A stretch of 64,000 nt of DNA, from positions 1 through 64,000 of the forward strand of contig CADBSK010000004.1 in the NCBI GenBank assembly GCA_902797305.1. Reading direction: 5' to 3'. Below are positions 9,084-17,149 of the stretch, in pieces (within the stretch, counting starts at the first letter, position 1; the number at the start of each line of letters is the position of its first letter). The notes under the pieces were generated by a model. The model was not told the DNA's origin. It ran no database searches and worked only from the letters and a program-made list of their open reading frames with translations. Origin of the DNA: an uncultured Spirochaetaceae bacterium. GTDB lineage: Bacteria; Spirochaetota; Spirochaetia; Treponematales; Treponemataceae. The translations under genes were made by a program, and so were the position numbers.

Positions 9084-9693
9084 AATATTTACCCTCCCTA
9101 CGATATTTTTTGCAAATATCATTCGCAAGAGAAATTCCAGCTTTTCTATTATCTTCACTTTTAATTTTTAATTGTTCTTTTTGTTCTGTTGATAAAACTG
9201 TTTCAGACAAAATTGAAATAGAATCACATGCTTTTTGTGTTATTGCAACATATTGAATGCCTAATTTTAATGCAGATAAACTTTCTACAAGGGCGATATC
9301 TGTTATTTCTCCGTCAAAAAAACGTTCAAGAACAACAAACATTCTGTCATTTGCGATAAAACCTTTAAATACATCAATACCATTTTTATATTCTGAATAT
9401 TTTTCAAAAAGTCTTGGTGCAATTTCTTTTGTTAAACGTCCTCGGTTAAATGCAACAAATAAAGCCCAGTCTATATCTAATGAAATTTCTTTCACATTTA
9501 AATTACTGGTATCTAATTCAAGATTGTATAAAGTTGCGTTTTGATAGTTACAAATCAAAGTTAAAGGTTGAGTCTCTTCAGTCCCCATATAAAAACCTTT
9601 GCCAAAATCACAAAGGTCTCTGCTAACAGGTGAGATTTTTCCCTTTATACCGCTTTTCGAACCATGAAATAATTTTATGATTTTATCACTCAT
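9064..9693 (-). CDS. DUF3990-type ADP-ribosyltransferase-like protein (putative toxin)
   Basis: 209 aa. The N-terminus IIKLFHGSKSGIKGKISPVSR...DFGKGFYMGTEETQPL matches the DUF3990 pattern: a His-Gly in the first strand and a GKGFYxGT loop like that of ADP-ribosyltransferase folds. It is somewhat longer than typical members, with a charged C-terminal tail. There is no signal peptide. It follows the AAA-like ATPase gene by 18 bases and overlaps the next gene. GGGGAAAG about 13 bases upstream supports the ATG. DUF3990 genes commonly sit with small partner genes, in a toxin-antitoxin-like pattern, so a regulated NAD-dependent toxin is a fair hypothesis but not shown. Confidence 0.65.
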   Translation of the reverse strand: MSDKIIKLFHGSKSGIKGKISPVSRDLCDFGKGFYMGTEETQPLTLICNYQNATLYNLELDTSNLNVKEISLDIDWALFVAFNRGRLTKEIAPRLFEKYSEYKNGIDVFKGFIANDRMFVVLERFFDGEITDIALVESLSALKLGIQYVAITQKACDSISILSETVLSTEQKEQLKIKSEDNRKAGISLANDICKKYRREGKYFDELIK

Positions 9694-9711
9694 AATAGTA
9701 AAAACTTTCCC

Positions 9712-11286
9712 CTATTTCACCAACCGTTCTATCTTGCAGCTGTGCTTTTTTGATCCTTCTTCGTAGTTAATTCCTATAAACAATATCTCACCAAAGTAAT
9801 TATTAAGTGGATCAAAATACTTCTTTTCCTTTATTTGATTTAATGCAGTTTCTGTAGATCCATTACGTTTTAATTCAATGATAAGAGCTGGCATATCATT
9901 GTGGATCGGTACATACACAACATCGGCAATGCCTTTTCCAAGAGGAACTTCTCTAAAACAGATGTATTTGTTTAAGGCATAGATAAATGAAAGATAAATT
10001 GCACTCTGAAGAGCATCTTCGTTATTGTAACTGCGGACAGAGCAGACATGACTGTGACTTTCATCCAGAGAAAGGGCTACGGCTTCTTCGTTTCCATCCA
10101 GAGTTTCTTTTAAAAGCTGCTTAGAATCTTGAATAATTTTATTAGTAATTTTATATTCAGGTTCCGCTTCAATTGCGTTAAACCATTCCTGTCTTACTTC
10201 TTTATTTGGAATTCTACATGTTTTCTCTACCCTATTATAAGAAAGATATCCTAGATGAATTAGATATGTAAAAATATCACTTTTAGAATTAAACGAATTC
10301 ATCGTATTCATAAAGCGCGTTACATTCACATCTATATCTTCGCCAGAAAGCATTTTTATTACATCTTCTTTAGTTCCTTCAAAATCTGCCCGAATTCGTT
10401 CAGAAATTGCTTCATAAGTAGAAGTTTTGCCCCAATAACTTGCAAAGTCTTTTTTCTGAATACACTTTACAACTGATTCTGGATTATAAATCTCGTAACC
10501 ATACTGACTATACCCGTCATACCAGTTTTTACACTCATTAAAATCAATATTAAATTTTTGGCACAGACTTATAACTTCATCTGATGTAAAACCAATAAAT
10601 TCTGCAAGTTCTGATGCATCAAGAATCGTGTATTCTTCAAAATTATTTAATTTAGACTGAATTTTATCTCTAACAATTGGTAGAATTCCTGTTAAATAAG
10701 CAAGTTTAATTGCTGGACGCAAAGTGTCACTCTTAAAAAGACCATTTAATAAACTCAAATATTCAGAAAAAAGCTTATCACTGATTTTTTCTCTAACAAG
10801 AACGTCATATTCATCAATTATTATTACAAAAGTTTCTTTAGTCTGTGCCCAAATTTTTAAAATGCTTTCACCAAGAGAGTTTTCTTCTGTAAGTTCTACC
10901 GTCGGGAATGTTGTCCGCATTTCCGCTTTGATATTTTTTGTGAGATTCTTTAAAAGTAAATCTTTATCAGTAATATTTTGAAATTCACTGTTTAAGTCAA
11001 TTTTTATTACATTAAACTTATTGAGATTACTTTCAAAATCTGGAGCTGAAGAAATTTTATAAGGAGAAAACAGTTCACGAGAATCACAGCCTTTAGAATA
11101 ATATGCAGTGAGCATATTTCCTGCAATTGTTTTTCCAAAACGACGAGGACGTGAAATACAGAGATATTTATTGTCTGTTGCAATAAATTTATTAATTACA
11201 GAAATCATCTCTGTTTTATCGACATAAATTGGTCGTGTCAGAGTCGCTGTAAAATTTTCATTTCCAGGATTAAGATAAATTCCCAC
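9712..11286 (-). CDS. AAA-ATPase-like protein with C-terminal PD-(D/E)XK nuclease-like domain
   Basis: 524 aa from a GTG at 11286, chosen because AGGAG lies 6 bases upstream and the family usually begins GIYLNPGN. Seen: Walker A-like SRPRRFGKT, Walker B ETFVIIIDEYDVLV, a central helical part with FTSDEVISLCQKF and CKNWYDGYSQYGYEIYNPESV, then a nuclease-like end with GIADVVYVP and LIIELKRNG supplying the Asp and ExK motif. This is the PF09820/PF08011 (DUF1703) architecture, abundant in gut bacteria and of uncertain function. It begins 14 bases after fdtB, so it is cotranscribed with sugar genes although it has no evident role in sugar chemistry. Confidence 0.8.
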   Translation of the reverse strand: MGIYLNPGNENFTATLTRPIYVDKTEMISVINKFIATDNKYLCISRPRRFGKTIAGNMLTAYYSKGCDSRELFSPYKISSAPDFESNLNKFNVIKIDLNSEFQNITDKDLLLKNLTKNIKAEMRTTFPTVELTEENSLGESILKIWAQTKETFVIIIDEYDVLVREKISDKLFSEYLSLLNGLFKSDTLRPAIKLAYLTGILPIVRDKIQSKLNNFEEYTILDASELAEFIGFTSDEVISLCQKFNIDFNECKNWYDGYSQYGYEIYNPESVVKCIQKKDFASYWGKTSTYEAISERIRADFEGTKEDVIKMLSGEDIDVNVTRFMNTMNSFNSKSDIFTYLIHLGYLSYNRVEKTCRIPNKEVRQEWFNAIEAEPEYKITNKIIQDSKQLLKETLDGNEEAVALSLDESHSHVCSVRSYNNEDALQSAIYLSFIYALNKYICFREVPLGKGIADVVYVPIHNDMPALIIELKRNGSTETALNQIKEKKYFDPLNNYFGEILFIGINYEEGSKKHSCKIERLVK

Positions 11287-11300
11287 AATTTTCTCCTGTT

Positions 11301-12401
11301 TTAAAACCCATTCACACAATCAATCACATACTGAACCTGTTCATCAGTAAGGCATGGACTCATTGGTAGGCTTAATTCTTCTGCGTGGATTTTTTCTGTT
11401 ACAGGAAGGCTTATTCCGTTCCAGGCCTTATAACATTCCTGTTTGTGTGGCGGAATCGGATAGTGAATGTTTGTTCCGATTCCTTTTGACTCAAGATATC
11501 TCTGAAATTCATCTCTTTCTGCACAAAGCGTTGTAAAAATATGGAATACATGCTGATTCCAGTCAAATATTTTTGGAAGAACAATTTTTGGATTTTTAAT
11601 TCCTTCAATGTAACGGCGGGCAACTGATTTTCTGAGTTCAACATCTTCATCCAGATGTTTTAACTTTACATCAAGAATTGCTGCCTGAATTTCATCAAGA
11701 CGGCTGTTTCTTCCGCAATACTGGAAAACATATTTTTTTTGACTTCCGTAATTTGCAAGACTTCTAATTGCTTTTGCAAGAGCCTCGTCATTTGTTGTAA
11801 CGGCACCTGCATCACCTAAGGCACCAAGATTTTTTCCGGGATAAAAACTGTGTCCTGCAGCGTCTCCTAAAGCACCCGTTTTTACGCCTTCAAATTTACA
11901 TCCATGGGCCTGTGCATTATCTTCAATTAACTTAAGATTGTATTTTTTACACAAATCACCGATTTTTTTTGTATATGCACACTGACCGTAAAGATGAACA
12001 ATCGTAATCGCTTTTGTTTTTGAAGTAATTTTTGATTCAATCAGCCTATCATCGATTTCTAAAGTATCGATATTAGGCTCAACTAAAACCGGAACAAGAC
12101 CATTTTCTGTAATAGATAAAATAGTTGCAATATAAGTATTTGCAGGAACAATTACTTCATCACCTTTCTGCATTATTCCAAGTTCAATATATGCCCGGAA
12201 AATCCATACAAGTGCATCAAGACCGTTTGCACAACCAACGCAGTATTTTGTACCGATATAGTTTGCATAGTCTGATTCGAATTTTTCGTTTTCTTTTCCC
12301 TGAAGATACCAGCCGGAATCAATTACCCGGAGAGCGGCTTCGTGGATTTCGTCTTTATATTTATCTGTAACGTCTTTTAAACTTAAAAATGGAACCTGCA
12401 T
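11301..12401 (-). CDS. fdtB: dTDP-3-amino-3,6-dideoxyhexose transaminase (FdtB/QdtB; DegT/DnrJ/EryC1 family)
   Basis: 366 aa, full length. PLP-enzyme hallmarks: [44 protein letters not shown], and the Schiff-base lysine in [17 protein letters not shown], followed by [12 protein letters not shown]. It transfers an amino group to the 3-keto sugar made by FdtA, giving dTDP-3-amino-3,6-dideoxyhexose. AGAGG lies 7 bases upstream of the ATG. It is the first gene of the minus-strand cluster and is 6.6 kb away from fdtA, an unusual separation caused by transferase, flippase and cassette genes. FdtB and QdtB cannot be separated from sequence by eye. Confidence 0.87.
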   Translation of the reverse strand: MQVPFLSLKDVTDKYKDEIHEAALRVIDSGWYLQGKENEKFESDYANYIGTKYCVGCANGLDALVWIFRAYIELGIMQKGDEVIVPANTYIATILSITENGLVPVLVEPNIDTLEIDDRLIESKITSKTKAITIVHLYGQCAYTKKIGDLCKKYNLKLIEDNAQAHGCKFEGVKTGALGDAAGHSFYPGKNLGALGDAGAVTTNDEALAKAIRSLANYGSQKKYVFQYCGRNSRLDEIQAAILDVKLKHLDEDVELRKSVARRYIEGIKNPKIVLPKIFDWNQHVFHIFTTLCAERDEFQRYLESKGIGTNIHYPIPPHKQECYKAWNGISLPVTEKIHAEELSLPMSPCLTDEQVQYVIDCVNGF

Positions 12402-12530
12402 TCTTAACCTCTAAAAACAAATTATAATACAAACAATTCAATATTATATTATATAACCTTTTATTACAATTAAAACAGGATATTTAGTTCTAAGTAATAC
12501 AAAACTTTTTTTTTATGTTATACTAAATAC
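12402..12530. promoter_or_regulatory. divergent promoter region between fdtB and the GT2 gene at 12531
   Basis: This 129-base AT-rich gap separates divergent genes. Toward the plus strand an extended -10, TG-T-TATACT (12516-12524), stands 6 bases before the ATG at 12531, with no Shine-Dalgarno. Toward fdtB a TATAAT (12426-12421) lies 19 bases before its AGAGGTTAAGA leader, with no convincing -35. Both directions probably start here, but exact boxes are uncertain. Confidence 0.45.
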
Positions 12531-13397
12531 ATGATATATTCTTTAATAACTGCATATTATCCTGATGAAAGTTTTATTAAAAATTTGATATCTATTTCAA
12601 AACAATCAGATAAAGTTTTTATAAGTGAAAACACCCCGGTCCCAAATATTGATTTTTATAAGAATATACCTGAAAACTGCATTGTTTGTTTTAATAAACA
12701 AAATTTGGGTCTTTCAAAAGCATTTAATATAATTTTAAAAAATATAAAATATAGATTTTCAGATTCTGACTTTATAATTTTTTTTGATGATGATTCTTTT
12801 ATTAAAGATAATCATATTTCTAAATTGATTGAAGAATATAAATCGATTGAAAAAAAAGGATATAAGATAGGTACATTAGCCCCTGTTTTTTATAGTCACA
12901 ATGATTTATCGACAATTAAAATCCCAGGACACAGAAAAATAATTGATAAAAATATATATTCTGTAGATTCAACAATTACTTCATCACTGTTGATAACTTA
13001 CAATAATTTGAAAAGAATTAATTTCTGGGATGAAAATATTTTTCTTGATAATGCTGATGTTGATTTATGCTGTAAAATTAAACAAAAAAAAATGATAAAC
13101 TGCATAACAAAAAATGTTCTACTAGAACATAATCTTGGTGATGGACAAAGAAAAACTGGTCCGATAAAACAATTTATTGAAAGTCCTATAAGAGAATACT
13201 ACATGACAAGAGATGGTTTAAAGATGTTAATCAAAACATCTACGACATGGAGATTAAAATTAATAATTGGAGTAAATATTACTTTAAAATTCTTATTAAG
13301 ACTTTTATTTACAGATAATGTAAAAGAACGCAAGTATTATTATAGACTTGCATGGAGAGATTTTTTATTAAACAGAAAAGGTCCAATTAATATATAA
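12531..13397 (+). CDS. family 2 glycosyltransferase (rhamnosyltransferase-like)
   Basis: 288 aa. SLITAYYPDESFIKNLISISKQSDKVFISENTPV, CIVCFNKQNLGLSKAFNIIL and FIIFFDDDSFIKD form the GT2 core with a clear DDD metal site. The layout resembles RfbF-type rhamnosyltransferases. A further IFLDNADVDLCCKIKQ segment fits the acceptor or catalytic region. The C-terminal half is basic and lacks membrane helices. It is followed 21 bases later by another GT2 gene on the same strand. The sugar specificity is only a guess. A -10-like element abuts the start codon. Confidence 0.8.
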   Translation: MIYSLITAYYPDESFIKNLISISKQSDKVFISENTPVPNIDFYKNIPENCIVCFNKQNLGLSKAFNIILKNIKYRFSDSDFIIFFDDDSFIKDNHISKLIEEYKSIEKKGYKIGTLAPVFYSHNDLSTIKIPGHRKIIDKNIYSVDSTITSSLLITYNNLKRINFWDENIFLDNADVDLCCKIKQKKMINCITKNVLLEHNLGDGQRKTGPIKQFIESPIREYYMTRDGLKMLIKTSTTWRLKLIIGVNITLKFLLRLLFTDNVKERKYYYRLAWRDFLLNRKGPINI

Positions 13398-13418
13398 AAA
13401 AAATTAAGGGGTAAAGAT

Positions 13419-14147
13419 ATGACTTCTGTTTGTATGGCTACTTATAACGGAGAAAAATATATAAAACAACAAATTGAATCAATTCTTTTCCAACTTGAAA
13501 AAGAAGATGAATTAATTATTAGTGATGATGGTAGTTCTGATAAAACTTTAGAAATTATCAATTCTTTCAATGACAATAGAATCCGTATTTTTTCACATAT
13601 AAAACCTGAATATCTTTCAAACATTAAATATAATAAAAGTTATTATTATGCAACTTCTAATTTTGAAAATGCGTTAAAACAGGCCAAAGGCGATTATATC
13701 TTTTTAAGTGATCAGGATGATATCTGGGATAAAGAAAAGAAAATTAAAATGATTACATATTTAAAAGAAAAGAATGCAGATTGTGTAATGTGCAATTTTT
13801 CAACGATAGATTCAACTTCCAATATAATTTTAAAAAAAGGCTTTGAAATTTCGCCCATAAAAAAGTCTCTTATACAAAAAGTGATAAAATCACGTTTTAT
13901 TGGAAGCAGTATGTGTTTTACAAAAGAACTTTTAACAAACTGTTTGCCATTTCCAAATAAACTTAGAGCTCATGACTTATGGATTGGTTGTCATGCAAAA
14001 AAAATTGTATTTCTTGATGTCCCATTAACACTGTATAGAAGACATGATGAAAATGTTTCAACAGGTATAGGAAAGTCAACAAATAAACTCTGGTACAAAA
14101 TATATTATAGAATAGTATTTTTATTGCAATTTTGTTTTTCTAAATAA
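13419..14147 (+). CDS. family 2 glycosyltransferase
   Basis: 242 aa. SVCMATYNGEKYIKQQIESIL, DELIISDDGSSDKTLEII and DYIFLSDQDDIWDKEK give a typical GT2 fold, with DQDD as the metal site. The pattern is common in transferases of O-antigen and exopolysaccharide clusters. AAGGGG lies 10 bases upstream. Its last 43 bases overlap the convergent GT4 gene, so the two genes share a 3' end region. Its protein ends soon after the GT2 core, without an extra C-terminal domain. Confidence 0.8.
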   Translation: MTSVCMATYNGEKYIKQQIESILFQLEKEDELIISDDGSSDKTLEIINSFNDNRIRIFSHIKPEYLSNIKYNKSYYYATSNFENALKQAKGDYIFLSDQDDIWDKEKKIKMITYLKEKNADCVMCNFSTIDSTSNIILKKGFEISPIKKSLIQKVIKSRFIGSSMCFTKELLTNCLPFPNKLRAHDLWIGCHAKKIVFLDVPLTLYRRHDENVSTGIGKSTNKLWYKIYYRIVFLLQFCFSK

Positions 14148-15229
14148 AATTTTTCAAGTTTTATAGCTTCGATATTTATATTATATCCAGATTGATTTAA
14201 TTTATTTAAAGTTTGGCATCTTTTATGATTAGTATAGAGATTAAGAATCTCTTTTGCCCATTCAGATGCCGGTTTTTTTAATGAAATAAGTTTTAAATCT
14301 TCCGTGATTTGTGTTTCGTTAGAAATCTCTGTTGATGATAAACAAGGTAGTCCCGCACATTGTGCTTCTACCAAAACAACAACAAGACCTTCATATAAAC
14401 TTGGTAATATAACTGCATCGAAAGCCTGATATAATTCATTTACGTCCGCTCTTTGTCCTAGAAAAATAACTTTATCAGAAATATTTAATCCTTCAACTTT
14501 TCTGTTAATTTCATCGTACAAAGGTCCTTTACCTACAAGTAATAATTTAGAATTAGAATGAATCTTTAATAATTCTGAAAAAATTTCAATTAAAAAACTA
14601 TGATTCTTTTGTGTAACAAATCTTCCAACATGTCCAATAATCAAAGTATCTTCATTTATTTCCAGTTCTTTACGTTTTAAATTTCTAATATCACTATTAA
14701 ATTGAAATCTATTAACATCAATCGCATTCTTTAATAAAAATACTTTTCCACCATCATAGCATCTATTACCAAATAAGTATCTTCCAGCTAATTCTGAACA
14801 ACAAAAATAATCTGTTGCATATTTTTTTGAAAATGGTCTTAATAGGTTTTTCAATATATTTTTTTTCCATTCTTTTTTATTACTAGTTGAATGAGAATGT
14901 GCTATACGAACAGGAACACCAGCTTTTTTTGCAGCATACAAAGGAAATACAGAAAGAGTACTTATATGAGAATGAACAATTTTATATTCATTATTCTTAA
15001 ATAATTTTTTTAGTTCATTTAAATATCTAAATATTTTCTGATAAGGAGGAATTATAATTACTCTTCCGCCTAATTTATTTATTTCTTCATAAGGAATACA
15101 GGTAGAGTCACTATCACAAAAAAAATCAAATTGAACTTTAGATCTATCGACATGTCTGTAATAATTCATTACAACAGCTTCGACACCACCTCCGTGCCAT
15201 TTTCCGATAATTTGTGCAACTCGTATCAT
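14105..15229 (-). CDS. family 4 glycosyltransferase (EpsF/CapM-like)
   Basis: 374 aa from the ATG at 15229. An upstream TTG at 15265 would add 12 residues not normally seen in the family. MIRVAQIIGKWHGGGVEAVVMNYYRHVD is the classic start of EpsF-like transferases. The donor site is seen in LIIGHVGRFVTQKNHSFLIEIF, KLLLVGKGPL, VIFLGQRADVNELYQAFDAVILPSLYEGLVVVLVEAQCAGLP. It acts on a lipid-linked intermediate at the inner membrane. There is no Shine-Dalgarno, and an extended -10 ends 6 bases before this ATG. It converges with the GT2 gene at 13419. Confidence 0.8.
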   Translation of the reverse strand: MIRVAQIIGKWHGGGVEAVVMNYYRHVDRSKVQFDFFCDSDSTCIPYEEINKLGGRVIIIPPYQKIFRYLNELKKLFKNNEYKIVHSHISTLSVFPLYAAKKAGVPVRIAHSHSTSNKKEWKKNILKNLLRPFSKKYATDYFCCSELAGRYLFGNRCYDGGKVFLLKNAIDVNRFQFNSDIRNLKRKELEINEDTLIIGHVGRFVTQKNHSFLIEIFSELLKIHSNSKLLLVGKGPLYDEINRKVEGLNISDKVIFLGQRADVNELYQAFDAVILPSLYEGLVVVLVEAQCAGLPCLSSTEISNETQITEDLKLISLKKPASEWAKEILNLYTNHKRCQTLNKLNQSGYNINIEAIKLEKFYLEKQNCNKNTIL

Positions 15230-15235
15230 AAAATT

Positions 15236-15244
15236 ATTGTAACA
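15236..15244 (-). promoter_or_regulatory. extended -10 element of the GT4 gene, 6 bases before its ATG
   Basis: On the minus strand TG-T-TACAAT (15244-15236) is followed by AATTTT and then the ATG at 15229. The layout is the same as before the GT2 gene at 12531 (TG-T-TATACT, 6 bases, ATG). No clear -35 is seen, as is allowed for extended -10 promoters. Its use would produce a leaderless transcript. Confidence 0.4.
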
Positions 15245-15371
15245 TTTAAAATAATACTTATACAATAAATTAAAGAATCCAATATTATATTTCTCAATAA
15301 TGTTGGTAGATTTTATTTAACTTAAATGATAATTTATATTTGAATTACAAAAACAATCTCCCCCTCCATGG

Positions 15372-15407
15372 TTGTCACCCCTCAAAATAATGGTTATTAT
15401 TAATAAC
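15372..15407 (+). promoter_or_regulatory. sigma-70 promoter with overlapping inverted repeat for the outer-membrane/WbaP operon
   Basis: TTGTCA (15372-15377), a 17-base spacer and TATTAT (15395-15400) form a good promoter. A perfect inverted repeat, GTTATT-ATT-AATAAC (15393-15407), covers the -10 and the probable transcription start and could be an operator. The 15439 start follows with GCAGG about 8 bases upstream. The rest of the gap between 15230 and 15438 shows nothing else I can name. Confidence 0.55.
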
Positions 15408-15438
15408 ACTCTATTAAAAAAAACAGCAGGTTCAATCA

Positions 15439-17133
15439 ATGAAAAAACTGTTCTACTTTGTATTTTTTATTTGTTTATGTCTCAAAGTTTATTCTGTTAA
15501 TGGAAATAGTACACAACTTATAAAAGCCGGACACTGGGTTTATAACGATTTATATACTCTTAGTTCAGAGGCAAAAAAATCTTACTTTATTGATAACCAG
15601 CCTCTTACAGTCGGAGAGCTTAAATTCTATTTTAAGGAAATTGAATTTGAAACCCTGTCTGAATCTGGTAAATTTTTATATCAAAAAATTGATGATTTTT
15701 TAAATACAAATCAATCTTTTTTTAAAGACCAGGAATTTCGTCTTTTTGTTAATACAAAAATCAATGCAGAGTTTTATTATAAATCTAATCCACAGATTCC
15801 ATTCAGTTTTGACTATGCTATTAAAGATCGTTTTTTGACTGTTCCAATTATTATAGGCTTTGCAGATTATGTAACACTACAAACCGATCTTTTTCTTGGC
15901 AAAAATTATATAAGAGCTCAAAGTCCTGATAGTTTTTCAAATATTCCATTAGCAGGAGATCAGTTTGAGTTTTTAACTCCTCGTTATGCCTATGGTTCCT
16001 GCGGTATTACTCGTGATGACTGGGGTGCCAATATCAGTGTTGCAAAAGAAGGCCTTACTGTCGGCAATACTTTATTGGGCAGTGTAATTTATAATAATAC
16101 TTTTGAAACAGATTTTTATGTTCAAATCAATTTTTTTACAAAATGGCTTAAATACACCTCTGACATTGTTCAAGTTTCAAGTGATAAATATATCTACCTA
16201 CACCAGGTTAACATAAGGCCTTTTAAGAATTTTAAATTTGGATGTATAGAAGGCTCTCTTTTAAACGCTCCTTTTGAATTACGCTTTTTAAATCCTTTAA
16301 CAATCATGCATGGTTTTAAAGGCTGGGTTGATTATGCTAATGCTACAGAAATGGAATATTACAACGAAGGTCATTTTGGCGCATATCTTTGTTTTACAAT
16401 GGAATACATGCCTGTTTCAAATCTAAGAATCTATGCAATGTATGCTCAAAATGAAATTCTTGATTTTGGCTGGGCTCATTCAGATATAGATTACGCCTAT
16501 CCAGATTCATTAGGCGGTCAACTTGGTATTGAACACACAATACCTCTAATTAATTCTGATTTTATAAAAAATACTGTGGAAGCAGTCTACACTTCTCCAT
16601 TTTTATATGTAAAGCAGTCTCCTGACTGGTCTTTTTACAAAGTTCGCACCGATGAATTTACACATCAGGATATTTCCAGCTGGATTGGTTCTCCTTTTGG
16701 CCCTGATTGTTTTGCAGTTAAATACAATTCTACTTATCAATCAAAAAAATGGAAAACAAGCTTAAGCTACTTATTTAAAATTCATGGAGAAAATAATTCT
16801 TCAATTTTTAATACAACACAAACGAGAGATGGCACTGACGGCACTGAAACTAAAATTTATACCTATTATCCATGGACTGAATATAAAATTGCTACAGAAG
16901 ACGGTGATACAGATGCCGCTAATGCCGCAATCAAAAAATCAAGAAATATGTGGATGTCAGGAATTCGGGAATACACAAATCAGTTTACTATAAGCGGAGA
17001 ATATCAGATTTTTGATAATCTTAAACTATACGGCCAGGTTGTTTATTCATTTATCTTTAATACAAAAAATATTTTAAATAATTTTCAGCAAGGTATAGAA
17101 CTTGGCATAGGATGCGAATATAGTATATTCTAG
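15439..17133 (+). CDS. Wzi-like outer-membrane beta-barrel protein
   Basis: 564 aa. Signal peptide about residues 1-19, then IKAGHWVYNDLYTLSSEAKKSYFIDNQPLTVGELKFYFKEI, the start typical of treponemal Wzi-family (capsule assembly) proteins. The body has many amphipathic aromatic strands, and the protein ends in a Phe (GCEYSIF), as barrels do. It is the first gene of a five-gene operon, with only 16 bases to the next gene, another barrel. A role in export, anchoring or display of the glycan started by the WbaP homologue of the same operon is inferred from context. Confidence 0.7.
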   Translation: MKKLFYFVFFICLCLKVYSVNGNSTQLIKAGHWVYNDLYTLSSEAKKSYFIDNQPLTVGELKFYFKEIEFETLSESGKFLYQKIDDFLNTNQSFFKDQEFRLFVNTKINAEFYYKSNPQIPFSFDYAIKDRFLTVPIIIGFADYVTLQTDLFLGKNYIRAQSPDSFSNIPLAGDQFEFLTPRYAYGSCGITRDDWGANISVAKEGLTVGNTLLGSVIYNNTFETDFYVQINFFTKWLKYTSDIVQVSSDKYIYLHQVNIRPFKNFKFGCIEGSLLNAPFELRFLNPLTIMHGFKGWVDYANATEMEYYNEGHFGAYLCFTMEYMPVSNLRIYAMYAQNEILDFGWAHSDIDYAYPDSLGGQLGIEHTIPLINSDFIKNTVEAVYTSPFLYVKQSPDWSFYKVRTDEFTHQDISSWIGSPFGPDCFAVKYNSTYQSKKWKTSLSYLFKIHGENNSSIFNTTQTRDGTDGTETKIYTYYPWTEYKIATEDGDTDAANAAIKKSRNMWMSGIREYTNQFTISGEYQIFDNLKLYGQVVYSFIFNTKNILNNFQQGIELGIGCEYSIF

Positions 17134-17149
17134 AATATAAGGAAGAAAA

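Noticed and set aside
9084-9158. Longer version of the 147-aa gene beginning at 9158
   Set aside because: It would overlap the DUF3990 gene by 95 bases, while a TTG at 9083 has a strong GGGAGGG at the right distance.
9257-9544. 95-codon plus-strand frame opposite the DUF3990 gene
   Set aside because: The minus-strand protein carries the recognisable HGS and GKGFY motifs; the plus frame has none.
11287-11319. Longer N-terminus of the AAA-like protein starting inside fdtB
   Set aside because: The family normally begins at GIYLNPGN, and AGGAG sits 6 bases before the GTG at 11286.
15266-15371. Possible small RNA or short gene in the gap before the outer-membrane operon
   Set aside because: No hairpin with T-run, no conserved-looking peptide, and no promoter besides those described.
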